DNA of 64,000 nt, taken from NCBI GenBank assembly GCA_023393015.1, contig JAEWMY010000037.1:39036-103035 (forward strand), read 5' to 3'. The position numbers were made by a program, and so were the translations under genes. The notes under the pieces are model-generated. The model had not been told where the DNA came from. It was given only the letters and a program-made list of their open reading frames with translations, and did no database searches. Positions 25,512 to 33,192 of the stretch are shown in pieces; positions within the stretch are counted from its first letter, which is position 1; every line of letters begins with the position of its first letter. This stretch comes from Spirochaetota bacterium (GTDB lineage Bacteria > Spirochaetota > Spirochaetia > Treponematales > Treponemataceae).

Positions 25512-25686
25512 TTCTAGCAGTATCGGGTCGTTCCGGGTAATTGTCAAACGGGAAAGGACAGAGGGGAATGATCATGCCGCATGGAAAGCGGTTCCGTCAT
25601 CCGGAAACGGAGAATCGCAATTGGTACTAGTGTCAGGTAGATACCGACGCACCACTGAGTCGTCGTATCGTGGTATACTCTACGGT

Positions 25687-27119
25687 ATGAAAAAGACACG
25701 ACTGACCGCGTTGATCCTGCTGGCCGCCCTTTTTATGGCTTGTCAGTATGATGAGCCCGACGATAGCGGGTATTTCAGCTGAGAACCGACGGGGATCCCG
25801 CCTGAAGAGAACGGCTTTTACCACGCCGACGGGCGGCTGATCGTTGACGGGAGCGGAACTACCTACGTCATTCGGGGCGTGGCCTTCGGGAATACTGTTT
25901 GGGCCAATCCGGCAAACCCGCCGGCCAACCACCACGGAGAGATCGACTACGAACGGGCCGCCGCCATGGGGTTCAATCGCGTCAGGTTTTATTTCAACTA
26001 CGGCATTTTTGAGGACGACGCCGCACCGTACGCCTACAAGCAGAGCGGCTTTGACTGGATAGATCAGAACATCGCCTGGGCGAAGGCGCACGGCATCACG
26101 CTTATCGTCAATATGCACTGCCCCCAGGGAGACTTCCAGTCCAACGGCGCGGGAGATGCCCTGTGGAATATTCCGTCCAACCGACAACGGTTCGTCGCTC
26201 TCTGGAAGGAGATCGCCAGCCGTTATGCGGACGAACCGGCGATCCTCGGCTGGGATCTTCTCAACGAACCGGTCGTGACAAAAAGCCTGAACCAATTGCG
26301 CGATTTGGCCGCCGAACCAGAACGGCGAGATGAATTTCTTCTTGCTGAACGACAGGAACGTCATGTACGAGTTCCACACTTACGCTCCGATGGCCTTCAC
26401 TCATCAGGACGCGGACTGGATCGACGCGATGAAGGACGTTGACTCGGCCTGGCCGGATCGCCCTTTCGGGAAGCAATTTGGGTGGCGGCACCGTCTTGAT
26501 TGACGATATCGTCGTGACCGAATTTGCCCCCGACGGTACCGAGCTCCGGTCAGTGGCTTTCAGGTACGACATCAACCATAAACAGTATTACTGGTCAAAA
26601 CCGGTAAAGGGATCGGGAACCTGGTCTTCCGACCAGGGAAGGAATGGCTCGGGCTGTTTGATAATGACCGGTTCGGGTGCTGAGGCGGTGCTGACCGACG
26701 AAACCACTGGCGTTATCCTGACTCCGGGAAACTCCTGGACCGTCAGCGGCTGGATGAAGGGAACGTCCGTTCCGACCAGTGCCTGGGCACGGTTGCGGCT
26801 GGATTTTTACACGGCCGACCGGGAAATCCTTATTTGGGACACATCATATCTGGAAGAAGAACTGGACAAGTATGTGTCGTTCGGTGAACGGCACGAGGTG
26901 CCTTTGTATCTCGGGGAGTTCGGGTGCATCAGGCAGGCGTTCGAAGGGGATCGAGGAGGATTGTCGTGGGTCAGCGACATTCTGGATCTCTGCCAAGACA
27001 AGGGATTGAACTACAATTACCATACTTGGCATGATGAGAATTTCGGCCTTTGAACCAAAAGCGCCGACGTGCCGCCCGCCGATCCCAACCAGCCGCTTAT
27101 TGAGCTGTTTACTGAATAG
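25687..27119 (+). pseudogene. Glycoside hydrolase family 5-like lipoprotein, multiply disrupted
   Basis: The remains of a secreted GH5 glycosidase with a trailing carbohydrate-binding segment. The start encodes a lipoprotein signal (LLAALFMACQ). In-frame TGA at 25780-25782 stops it after 31 codons, but the same frame continues (NGFYHADGRLIVDGSG, RVRFYFNYGIFE, LLNEPVV with the acid/base Glu) to about 26310. The match then shifts to a second frame (VMYEFHTYAPMAFTH, 26330 on) and, near 26460, to a third (NLGGGTVLIDDIVVTEF, YLGEFGC with the nucleophile Glu). TGA at 27051-27053 interrupts it again before the natural end at 27117-27119. At least four lesions make it dead. Confidence 0.85.
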
Positions 27120-27142
27120 CAGAGACCCTGATCGGTGGGGAT

Positions 27143-27169
27143 GTCGCTCCGGATCGATTCCCTTTCTTG
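27143..27169 (+). repeat. Copy A of a 27-nt direct repeat ending in the tRNA-Thr 3' sequence
   Basis: These 27 bases are identical to 27331-27357. Both contain, in the plus orientation, the T-arm and acceptor 3' strand of the tRNA-Thr that is encoded on the minus strand at 27405-27476. Copy A lacks the structured block that precedes copy B. Confidence 0.85.
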
Positions 27170-27181
27170 CCATGAGATAAC

Positions 27182-27213
27182 AAAAAAGGCCAGTCTTGCG
27201 ACTGACCTTTTTT
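27182..27213. terminator. Bidirectional terminator-like hairpin
   Basis: A-run, stem GGCCAGTC / GACTGACC with one mismatch, 4-nt loop TTGC, and T-run: it would terminate transcription in either direction. It lies 62 nt after the GH5 pseudogene and on the minus strand follows the structured cassette. Confidence 0.8.
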
Positions 27214-27219
27214 TGTTAA

Positions 27220-27359
27220 GCCAAGAAATGGAATCGCCCTCCAGTCGCGCGCAATCCTGCGCGCTCCTTCCAGGCCGCCTGCGCGACTCTCGCCGCATCC
27301 ATGCGGCTCGCCCGTCCCCATGGACGGGACGTCGCTCCGGATCGATTCCCTTTCTTGGC
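27220..27359. repeat. Palindromic multi-hairpin cassette bounded by tRNA-Thr 3'-end inverted repeats
   Basis: The ends 27220-27236 and 27343-27359 are 17-nt inverted repeats with one mismatch. The right end is a perfect 18-nt inverse of the tRNA-Thr 3' end (27405-27422). Inside are three further hairpins: an 8-bp AGTCGCGC/GCGCGACT stem (27243-27288), 7-bp GCCGCAT/ATGCGGC (27292-27307) and 7-bp CCCGTCC/GGACGGG (27311-27328). Open frames across it are lineage shadows without ribosome sites. It may be a small mobile repeat, a remodelled second tRNA copy or a structured RNA. The internal structure argues against simple decay. Confidence 0.8.
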
Positions 27360-27370
27360 CAAGAAAAAAA

Positions 27371-27400
27371 ACAACCGGCCCCGAAGGACCGGTTGTTTTT
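27371..27400 (-). terminator. Terminator of tRNA-Thr
   Basis: A long stem (ACAACCGG...CCGGTTGT, extended through an UUCG-type loop read on the minus strand) at 27371-27396, flanked by A and T runs. It lies 8 nt after the mature tRNA 3' end on the minus strand. Confidence 0.85.
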
Positions 27401-27404
27401 TCTA

Positions 27405-27476
27405 GCCAAGAAAGGGAATCGAACCCTTGACCTGCACGTTACGAGGGTGCTGCTCTGCCGACTGAGCTATCTTGGC
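27405..27476 (-). tRNA. tRNA-Thr (anticodon CGT)
   Basis: A 72-nt cloverleaf on the minus strand: acceptor GCCAAGA pairs with TCTTGGC, D-arm GCTC/GAGC, anticodon arm GCACC-CTCGTAA-CGTGC with anticodon CGT (reads ACG, threonine), variable AGGTC, and T-arm AAGGG-TTCGATT-CCCTT. The closing pair of the anticodon stem is a C-C mismatch. CCA is not encoded. It is followed by a strong terminator and by the palindromic cassette made from copies of its 3' end. Confidence 0.95.
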
Positions 27477-27550
27477 GCGTGGGGTAATACTAGCAAAAAA
27501 GGGGAGAAGCGTCAATTATCGGTCGTACGATCGCCCCGCGACGGGACCGA

Positions 27551-28198
27551 CTAGGCCTCTTCCTTGCTCCGGCGGGCGTTGACGTAGCGGGAGAGCTCGG
27601 TGATGTTCTTGACGACGATACGATCTTCGTAGATTTCCATCTTTCCCTGGTCGATGAACCGGTGCATCTCGTCCTCGACCATCTCCACGGGGAGGCCGGC
27701 CCAGCGCGCGACCTCGTCGAGGGTGATCGTGAAGTGTCGTATCTCCGTCGTGCGGTCGATGTTCGGCTGGGTTTCGTCGAGCATGAGGAATACGTCGCCG
27801 ACCCGCGGCATGTTTTCGGGAACGGTGAGTATCATGAAACGGCGTTTTTGGGCGTAAATGCGCTTCACGAAGGTCTTCAGGAGCTTCATCGCGATGGCCG
27901 GGTTGCCCATCATGAGAACCTCGAAATTCGCCTTGTTGAACTCGAGCGCCTTGACGTCGTCGTAGGCGATCGCCGTGGCCGAACGGGGAGAGTTCTCGAG
28001 TATGGCCATCTCCCCGAAAATCTCGGACGGCTGAAGGATATCGAGGTTTTTCTCGAAACCGTTCACGATCTTGATGAGCTGCACGCGACCCGACTGAATG
28101 AGGTAAAAGCAGTCGCCCGGCTCGAACTCGGAGAAGATTACCGATCCCTTGGGAAAGGTCTTGGCGAACCGCGAAAACGCGGCGAATACGTCACTCAT
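27551..28198 (-). CDS. Cyclic-nucleotide-binding protein, Crp-like
   Basis: A 215-residue protein. Residues about 10-125 form a cyclic-nucleotide-binding beta roll (GSVIFSEFEPGDCFYLIQSGRVQLIKI...SEIFGEMAILENSPRSATAIAYDDVKALEF), including the phosphate-binding FGEMA...PRSATA cassette. A long helix and a C-terminal winged-helix-like part follow (FTITLDEVARWAGLPVEMVEDEMHRFIDQGKMEIYEDRIVVKN). It may bind DNA in response to cAMP, although the recognition helix is not a standard Crp one. It follows the cNMP/TPR gene by 3 nt, and the two probably form a signalling pair. Confidence 0.82.
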   Translation of the reverse strand: MSDVFAAFSRFAKTFPKGSVIFSEFEPGDCFYLIQSGRVQLIKIVNGFEKNLDILQPSEIFGEMAILENSPRSATAIAYDDVKALEFNKANFEVLMMGNPAIAMKLLKTFVKRIYAQKRRFMILTVPENMPRVGDVFLMLDETQPNIDRTTEIRHFTITLDEVARWAGLPVEMVEDEMHRFIDQGKMEIYEDRIVVKNITELSRYVNARRSKEEA

Positions 28199-28201
28199 GC
28201 G

Positions 28202-29182
28202 TCAACCCCCGCACGCCGCGTGCAATTCCTTGAGCTTCGGGACGAGTCCCGGGCCCGCCATCGACAGGGCCTTGGCGAAGAATGCCCGCGCCTTGTCGGT
28301 CTGGTCCATTTGCCTATAACACAGACCCATGTACATGAGGACCTCTCCCATTTGCGGGGATTTCGGGTCGTGGGAAACGAAGGCCGTCAGGAGCTGGACG
28401 CACCGCACGTAATCCTCCTGTTCGTAAAGGCTTTGTCCCGCGCCGACATAGGCCTTGCCGAGAACGGGCGTGTCGCCGATCTCGATGACCGAATGATATT
28501 GCTTGTAGGCCTCGTCCCATTTACCCTGCCCGGCGAGACCCTCGGCGAGCGTCATGGCGAGGTTCGGATCGTTTCCCACCGGTCCGCCGGTCTTCCTCGT
28601 ACCCGCGGGAACTCCCGCCAGCGACTCGGCCGTCCGCTCGCCGAAGGATCGCGAGGAGGTGAGCGTGTTTTGCGATATCTGCCGCATCTCCTGGACGTGC
28701 TTGCCCGCCGGAAAGAGCTTGAGGTAGCGAACGGCCACTTCGGAGGCCGCGCGGTATTGCTGGGATTTGAAAAAACAGTTCGCGACCGAGAACATGCCGT
28801 CGTCCGGGTTCGTCTGCTCCTCGCTGTGGAGGAGGGACTCGATCTGCCGGTGAATGTGTCTGAGCTGGTTCGAGAAGACCTTGAGCATCTTCATGATGAT
28901 TCGCGTATTCGACTGCGCGAAGGCCTCGAATTCCGTCGTGGTGAAGGAGAGGACTATCGCGTCGGTGAGGACCATGACGCTTTCCTCGCGGGGAAAATGT
29001 CCGAGGGCCGACTTGACGCCGAAAAACTCTCCCTCACGGATATACTCGGTTACCTGTTTGCCCGTTTCGATGTCTGTCGAGGTAAGCGCGATACGGCCTT
29101 TTTGCAGGAGATACACCCGCTCGTCCACGTCGCCAGCGAAGTAAACAACGGAGTTCGGTTTGTACTGGACCGCTTTCGGCAT
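28202..29182 (-). CDS. Cyclic-nucleotide-binding domain plus TPR protein
   Basis: A 326-residue protein. Residues 1-110 are a cyclic-nucleotide-binding roll (NSVVYFAGDVDERVYLLQKGRIALTSTD...REGEFFGVKSALGHFPREESVMVLTDAIVLSF). The phosphate-binding cassette is altered (FFGVKSALG...REESV) and lacks the small-residue motif of its neighbour. Residues about 130-320 contain tetratricopeptide-like helices (YRAASEVAVRYLKLFP, WDEAYKQYHSVIEIGD, GEVLMYMGLCYRQMDQTDKARAFFAKAL). It is probably a scaffold whose ligand binding differs from cAMP. It starts the two-gene unit with the Crp-like protein. Confidence 0.82.
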   Translation of the reverse strand: MPKAVQYKPNSVVYFAGDVDERVYLLQKGRIALTSTDIETGKQVTEYIREGEFFGVKSALGHFPREESVMVLTDAIVLSFTTTEFEAFAQSNTRIIMKMLKVFSNQLRHIHRQIESLLHSEEQTNPDDGMFSVANCFFKSQQYRAASEVAVRYLKLFPAGKHVQEMRQISQNTLTSSRSFGERTAESLAGVPAGTRKTGGPVGNDPNLAMTLAEGLAGQGKWDEAYKQYHSVIEIGDTPVLGKAYVGAGQSLYEQEDYVRCVQLLTAFVSHDPKSPQMGEVLMYMGLCYRQMDQTDKARAFFAKALSMAGPGLVPKLKELHAACGG

Positions 29183-29266
29183 CGCTAACCCTCAACACAT
29201 TATATGTGCCAGTATAGCACAAAACCTGTGCATGCGTCCATTTTTTTGGTACTATGCGGATGTTAT

Positions 29267-30112
29267 ATGATTGATTTGCACGCCCACTCCACCGCCTCGG
29301 ACGGCTCCCTTTCCCCTCGGGATCTCGTCGACCACGCCTTCGAGCGCGGCCTTTCCGTTCTCGCGCTTACCGACCACGATACCGTCGACGGAAACGCCGA
29401 GGCAGCCTCGCGCGCCGCGGAGCTCGGCATGACCTTCGTTCCCGGCATAGAGCTCGACATCGAGTGGAAACCCGGCGAGTGCCATCTCTTGGGATACGGC
29501 ATCGAGCGTCCCGATTCGAGCCTCGTCGAGCTCCTCAAGCGGTTGATCGCCGGGCGAAACGCGCGAAACGCCGAGATCGCCGAGCGGATGCGTTCGGGCG
29601 GGATCGACATCGACCTCGAACGCGTCGAGGAGATCGCCGGCGGCGGTACCGTGGGCCGTCCCCATTTCGCCCAGTTTCTCGTGGAGACCCGCGTCGTCAG
29701 GACGCGCCAGCAGGCCTTTGACCGGTATCTCGCCAAGGATCGCCCGTATTACGTCGACCGCGCCGGAATTTCCCTGGACGACGGGATCGCGGCGATACGC
29801 TCGTCGGGGGGAATCCCCGTGCTCGCGCATCCCTTGTCTCTCTACGCGTCCTGGGGCCATCTCGGCGGCATAATCGATTCCTTTCGCGAGCGCGGGATCG
29901 CCGGCCTCGAGGCATGGCACCCCGCGGCGCGCGTCGTCGATTGCGAACGGCTCGAAGCGCTCGCAGTCGAGAAGGGCCTTTTCGCTACGGCCGGCAGCGA
30001 TTTCCACGGGGCGGCCCGTCCCGACCGGAAGCTCGGACGCACGGCCGGGAGGCGGGATATCGAGGATCGTTTCTGGACCGAGGGATTGGGAGCGGCCCTC
30101 GCCGGACGATAA
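29267..30112 (+). CDS. PHP-domain phosphoesterase (3',5'-nucleoside bisphosphate phosphatase/YciV type)
   Basis: A 281-residue PHP protein: MIDLHAHSTASDGSLSPRDLVDHAFERGL with the first metal histidines, LTDHDTVDG, PGIELDIEW, then HPLSLYASWG and a final GSDFHG. These are the four PHP motifs with all nine metal ligands apparently present. Relatives (YciV/RnaAM, TrpH) dephosphorylate 3',5'-nucleoside bisphosphates or trim short RNAs. The ATG at 29267 begins the conserved MIDLHAHS block; an upstream frame to 29204 is only an extension. No ribosome site is clear. It stands alone. Confidence 0.88.
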   Translation: MIDLHAHSTASDGSLSPRDLVDHAFERGLSVLALTDHDTVDGNAEAASRAAELGMTFVPGIELDIEWKPGECHLLGYGIERPDSSLVELLKRLIAGRNARNAEIAERMRSGGIDIDLERVEEIAGGGTVGRPHFAQFLVETRVVRTRQQAFDRYLAKDRPYYVDRAGISLDDGIAAIRSSGGIPVLAHPLSLYASWGHLGGIIDSFRERGIAGLEAWHPAARVVDCERLEALAVEKGLFATAGSDFHGAARPDRKLGRTAGRRDIEDRFWTEGLGAALAGR

Positions 30113-30145
30113 TCCGCCCTATGCGCGAGGCGCCCGCGTTCGAGC

Positions 30146-31897
30146 TCACAACATGTCCGGCGCGCCGTCCTCGCGTTTACGGAACCCCCAGGCCTCCGCG
30201 AGATGGGTCGCGGTGATGCGCTCGCTGTCGGCGAGGTCGGCTATCGTGCGCGCGACCTTCAGTATCCCGTGAGCCCCTCTTCCGGAAAGCCTTCCCTTTT
30301 CGATTATGTCCGTATAGGCCTCGCGCTCTTCCGTGCCGAGCTCGCAGATTCGCTCCGTTCGCTCGGGATCGAGGTGGGCGTTGAGCCAACTTCCGGTCTC
30401 TCCACCCGAGCGGGAATCCGGCAAACCTTCCTTGCGTCGCCATTGTCGTAGACGCGCCGCTGTGACCATTCGTCGAAGTTCCTCCGTGTCAATTGTGTTA
30501 GCGGAGTCGACAACGCGGGCGGAGTCGACGGCGCGGGCGGATAGGGCAGGGTAGGCCACCGGGGTCGAGCACGCGCGATCGGCGAGCGCCATTTCGCGAC
30601 CCGCCGGAATCCCCGCGCGGACCCGCAGGTCGATGCGGTCGAGCAGGGGAGCGGCGAGCCGTTTCCAGTATCGCTCGACCGCGTCGGGGGGACAGACGCA
30701 GGCCCGGTCCGGGGTTCCGAAATTCCCGCAGGGACAGGGGTTCATCGAAAGAAGCAGTTGAAACCTCGCCGGATACGCGACCGTGATACCGGCCCTGCTG
30801 ACGGTGACGTTTCCGGTTTCGAGCGGCCCGCGAAGCGCCTGGAGTACGTTCGTCCGGAATTGCGGCGCCTCGTCGAGAAAGAGCGTGCCTCCGTGGGCGA
30901 GCGAGATTTCCCCGGGTTTGAGGCGCAACCCCCCGCCCGTCATGCCCTCGAGGCTCGCCCCCTGATGCGGCGCGCGAAATGGCGGGACGCGGGCGAGCGA
31001 CGGCGTCCCCCGATGATTGGTCGCAACGCGATCGTCGCCGCGGGCCGCGCCCGAGGCGACCGCGAAATCGGATTCGCCGTCATTCTCGTACGAGGGGAGG
31101 GTGAGTCCCGCGATTCCGTAGATTCTCGTCACGGTAATCGCCGTCTCGCGGTCGAGTTCGGGGAGGAGTAGCGGGAACTTGCGTATCGCGAGCGTCTTGC
31201 CGCATCCCGGCGGACCGTACGCGAGGAGGTGATGCCCTCCCGCCGCGGCGATCGCGAGGGCCCTGACAAGCCGGCGTTGCCCGTGAACGACCTCGAAGCC
31301 CTCGCGGTACGGCATGAAATTGACGGGGTACTCCCGCGCGGAAGAGCCGGTGTCGGGAGGGCTTCGGTTGGGTCGGCGGGGCGACGACCCGAGCGACGAC
31401 AGGGCGTGAAAGGCCTCGGTAAGCGTGCGTACCCCGTGAACCCTCGCGTTTCCGCACACGCGCGCTTCCGCGGCGTTTTCGGCGGGCAGTATGATGTCAT
31501 CGATGCCCTCCTTTTCGCCCTGACACGCGGCCGCGAGAATTCCTTGCACCGGCCGTACCGTACCCGAAAGTTCCAGCTCCCCGAGAACCATCACCCGGGG
31601 CCCTCCCGAGTCGGCGGTCATGCCCGCCGCCGTGCCGAGTACGGCGAGCGCGATCGGGAGGTCAAACGAGCTTCCTTCTTTTTTCAGGTTCGCGGGACTC
31701 AAGTTTATGAGAATCCGTTCCCGGGGGTAATCGAATCCCGAATTCCTGATCGCGGCGCGGATTCGCTCCCGCGCCTCGCGGATAGCCCCGTCGGGAAGGC
31801 CGACGATATCGATGGCCGGTATTCCCCTCCTGAGATCCGCCTCGACCTTGACGATCTCCCCCTCATAGCCGAACCGGGCGAAACTCGTGATTACCAT
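30146..31897 (-). CDS. comM: YifB/ComM-family Mg-chelatase-like AAA+ ATPase
   Basis: A 583-residue protein with the three ComM parts. First is an N-terminal Lon-protease-like domain (FARFGYEGEIVKVEADLRRGIPAIDIVGLPDGAIREARERIRAAI). Second is the AAA+ core with Walker A GPPGCGKT, Walker B LFLDE and PCPCG/CxCPP cysteine pairs. Third is a C-terminal lid (GRGAHGILKVARTIADL). ComM homologues drive branch migration during natural transformation. Two ATGs (31900 and 31897) adjoin; the second is spaced better from GGAGG. A valine/serine-rich insert near residues 495-515 (ARAVDSARVVDSANTID) is a low-complexity quirk. Confidence 0.9.
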   Translation of the reverse strand: MVITSFARFGYEGEIVKVEADLRRGIPAIDIVGLPDGAIREARERIRAAIRNSGFDYPRERILINLSPANLKKEGSSFDLPIALAVLGTAAGMTADSGGPRVMVLGELELSGTVRPVQGILAAACQGEKEGIDDIILPAENAAEARVCGNARVHGVRTLTEAFHALSSLGSSPRRPNRSPPDTGSSAREYPVNFMPYREGFEVVHGQRRLVRALAIAAAGGHHLLAYGPPGCGKTLAIRKFPLLLPELDRETAITVTRIYGIAGLTLPSYENDGESDFAVASGAARGDDRVATNHRGTPSLARVPPFRAPHQGASLEGMTGGGLRLKPGEISLAHGGTLFLDEAPQFRTNVLQALRGPLETGNVTVSRAGITVAYPARFQLLLSMNPCPCGNFGTPDRACVCPPDAVERYWKRLAAPLLDRIDLRVRAGIPAGREMALADRACSTPVAYPALSARAVDSARVVDSANTIDTEELRRMVTAARLRQWRRKEGLPDSRSGGETGSWLNAHLDPERTERICELGTEEREAYTDIIEKGRLSGRGAHGILKVARTIADLADSERITATHLAEAWGFRKREDGAPDML

Positions 31898-32048
31898 CAT
31901 AACCTCCGGGATAGTCTTTCCACCGGATTGGCCGTCGTGGCCGGAAAAAAAACGGCGCCCCGACGGCCGGAGGGGAATAGCCCGCGGCATTCTCATTTTT
32001 CTGGCAAATTCTCGGCTCCGGTAGTACGATTCTCGAAGGAGAGTTTTT

Positions 32049-33110
32049 ATGGATAATAAGAAAAAAGAGGATGCTGAAAAAGACGCGGAGAAAAACCGTG
32101 ATCGTCTTGATGTCGTGTTGTTTTTTTCGTTTCTTGCGTTGTATATCGCGCTCGTATCGGTATTTTTTCCGGACGTCTGGTCGAAAACGCGTGATTTGGC
32201 CGTCTCGGCGATCACGTTTCGGCGGTATCGCGTGAACTCCGATTCGTTCGGAGTATCCACGGCCGCGATACTTTCTGGATTTTTATACACTGTTTTGACG
32301 GGGATACTCGCCGTCTGTGCCCACTCTGTCGTCAGAAGGACAACGGGGTTTGACAAGCGCGATAACCTGAAATGGCTGGGCAAGCTGTCGGTCACGCTGG
32401 GGGTGCTGTTCGTCCTTGTCGCGCCGGTCATTCTTACCGGAAGGCTGATCCTTTCTCCGGCGGGAAAACCGATAGGGTATGGCGAGTCTTGGATAAGCGT
32501 GATGCAGTCGTATATCGGCGTTCTGGCCGTTTCGTTCGCCGTCGTCGTACCGCTCGTGTTTTTAAAGGGTCTGTTGTTCAACGGCGAGGTTCGCCAGTTT
32601 ATCGGAATCGCCTTCCTGTTTCTCCTCGGTGTCGCCGTGTTTCTCGGCCTGCCGGCATTGTGCTGTTATTTGCTGTACGCGAAGGTTATCGTCTGGCCCG
32701 TCAGGTATCCTTACTGGGTTCAAGCGCTCGTTTTCGCGGTATTGTTCATCCCCCTGAAAGTCGGCTCCCGCCTGTCATCGGAATGGAACGACCGATTCAA
32801 GAAGGTGCCCGCGGTGATCGCGTTTTGCGTTCTCCTGATGGCGTTTAACGTACTGGTCTTTCAGTACGCGGTGGTGCTCCAACGGCCGAGCGGCATGTTG
32901 TTCGGCGTCGTATGGCTACTGCCCCTATTACGCGCGCTCTACGGATTAACCGGGAACGTGAAGCATACGATAGATACGCATTATGCGGGCAATAATCAGA
33001 ATCTCGTAACCTACACGCGTCTTGGATACGACGCTTCGATCGGCATCAGCCAGTTCTGGGTCGCCTTGTTTTCGGGATTGTTTCTGGCCGCGACGATTTG
33101 GGGAAGGTAA
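32049..33110 (+). CDS. Multi-helix membrane protein of unknown function
   Basis: A 353-residue protein with a lysine/aspartate-rich N-terminal cytoplasmic tail (residues 1-20). About eight hydrophobic helices follow (roughly 22-40, 70-90, 110-130, 150-172, 181-205, 215-232, 253-275, 280-297, with a last one at 335-350). AAGGAG lies 8 nt before the ATG. There are no recognisable catalytic motifs. Codon use is lower in GC at the start than in neighbours. It may be expressed with the UDPGP-family gene downstream, but no function is proposed. Confidence 0.7.
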   Translation: MDNKKKEDAEKDAEKNRDRLDVVLFFSFLALYIALVSVFFPDVWSKTRDLAVSAITFRRYRVNSDSFGVSTAAILSGFLYTVLTGILAVCAHSVVRRTTGFDKRDNLKWLGKLSVTLGVLFVLVAPVILTGRLILSPAGKPIGYGESWISVMQSYIGVLAVSFAVVVPLVFLKGLLFNGEVRQFIGIAFLFLLGVAVFLGLPALCCYLLYAKVIVWPVRYPYWVQALVFAVLFIPLKVGSRLSSEWNDRFKKVPAVIAFCVLLMAFNVLVFQYAVVLQRPSGMLFGVVWLLPLLRALYGLTGNVKHTIDTHYAGNNQNLVTYTRLGYDASIGISQFWVALFSGLFLAATIWGR

Positions 33111-33192
33111 GCCTCCACCGATTGACTTAACGGCCCAATCCGATAAAATTGAGGGTAAGGTCGGCGATGAAGCCGTTCTCAAGGGGTTTGCC

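Noticed and set aside
25780..27053. In-frame TGA codons in the GH5 gene might be read as tryptophan or selenocysteine
   Set aside because: TGA acts as a normal stop in many overlapping genes of the window (phnI/phnH TGATG, permease ATGA). The GH5 gene also has frameshifts, so it is simply a pseudogene.
27137..27425. Integron attC-like site (GTTAAGC near 27215) in the tRNA-Thr region
   Set aside because: A GTTRRRY match exists, but no paired RYYYAAC box, extrahelical bases or integrase gene was found; the inverted repeats are explained by the tRNA 3' end.
27017..27554. Small open frames on both strands across the tRNA-Thr cassette
   Set aside because: They lack ribosome sites, run across tRNA and terminators, and simply translate the inverted repeats.
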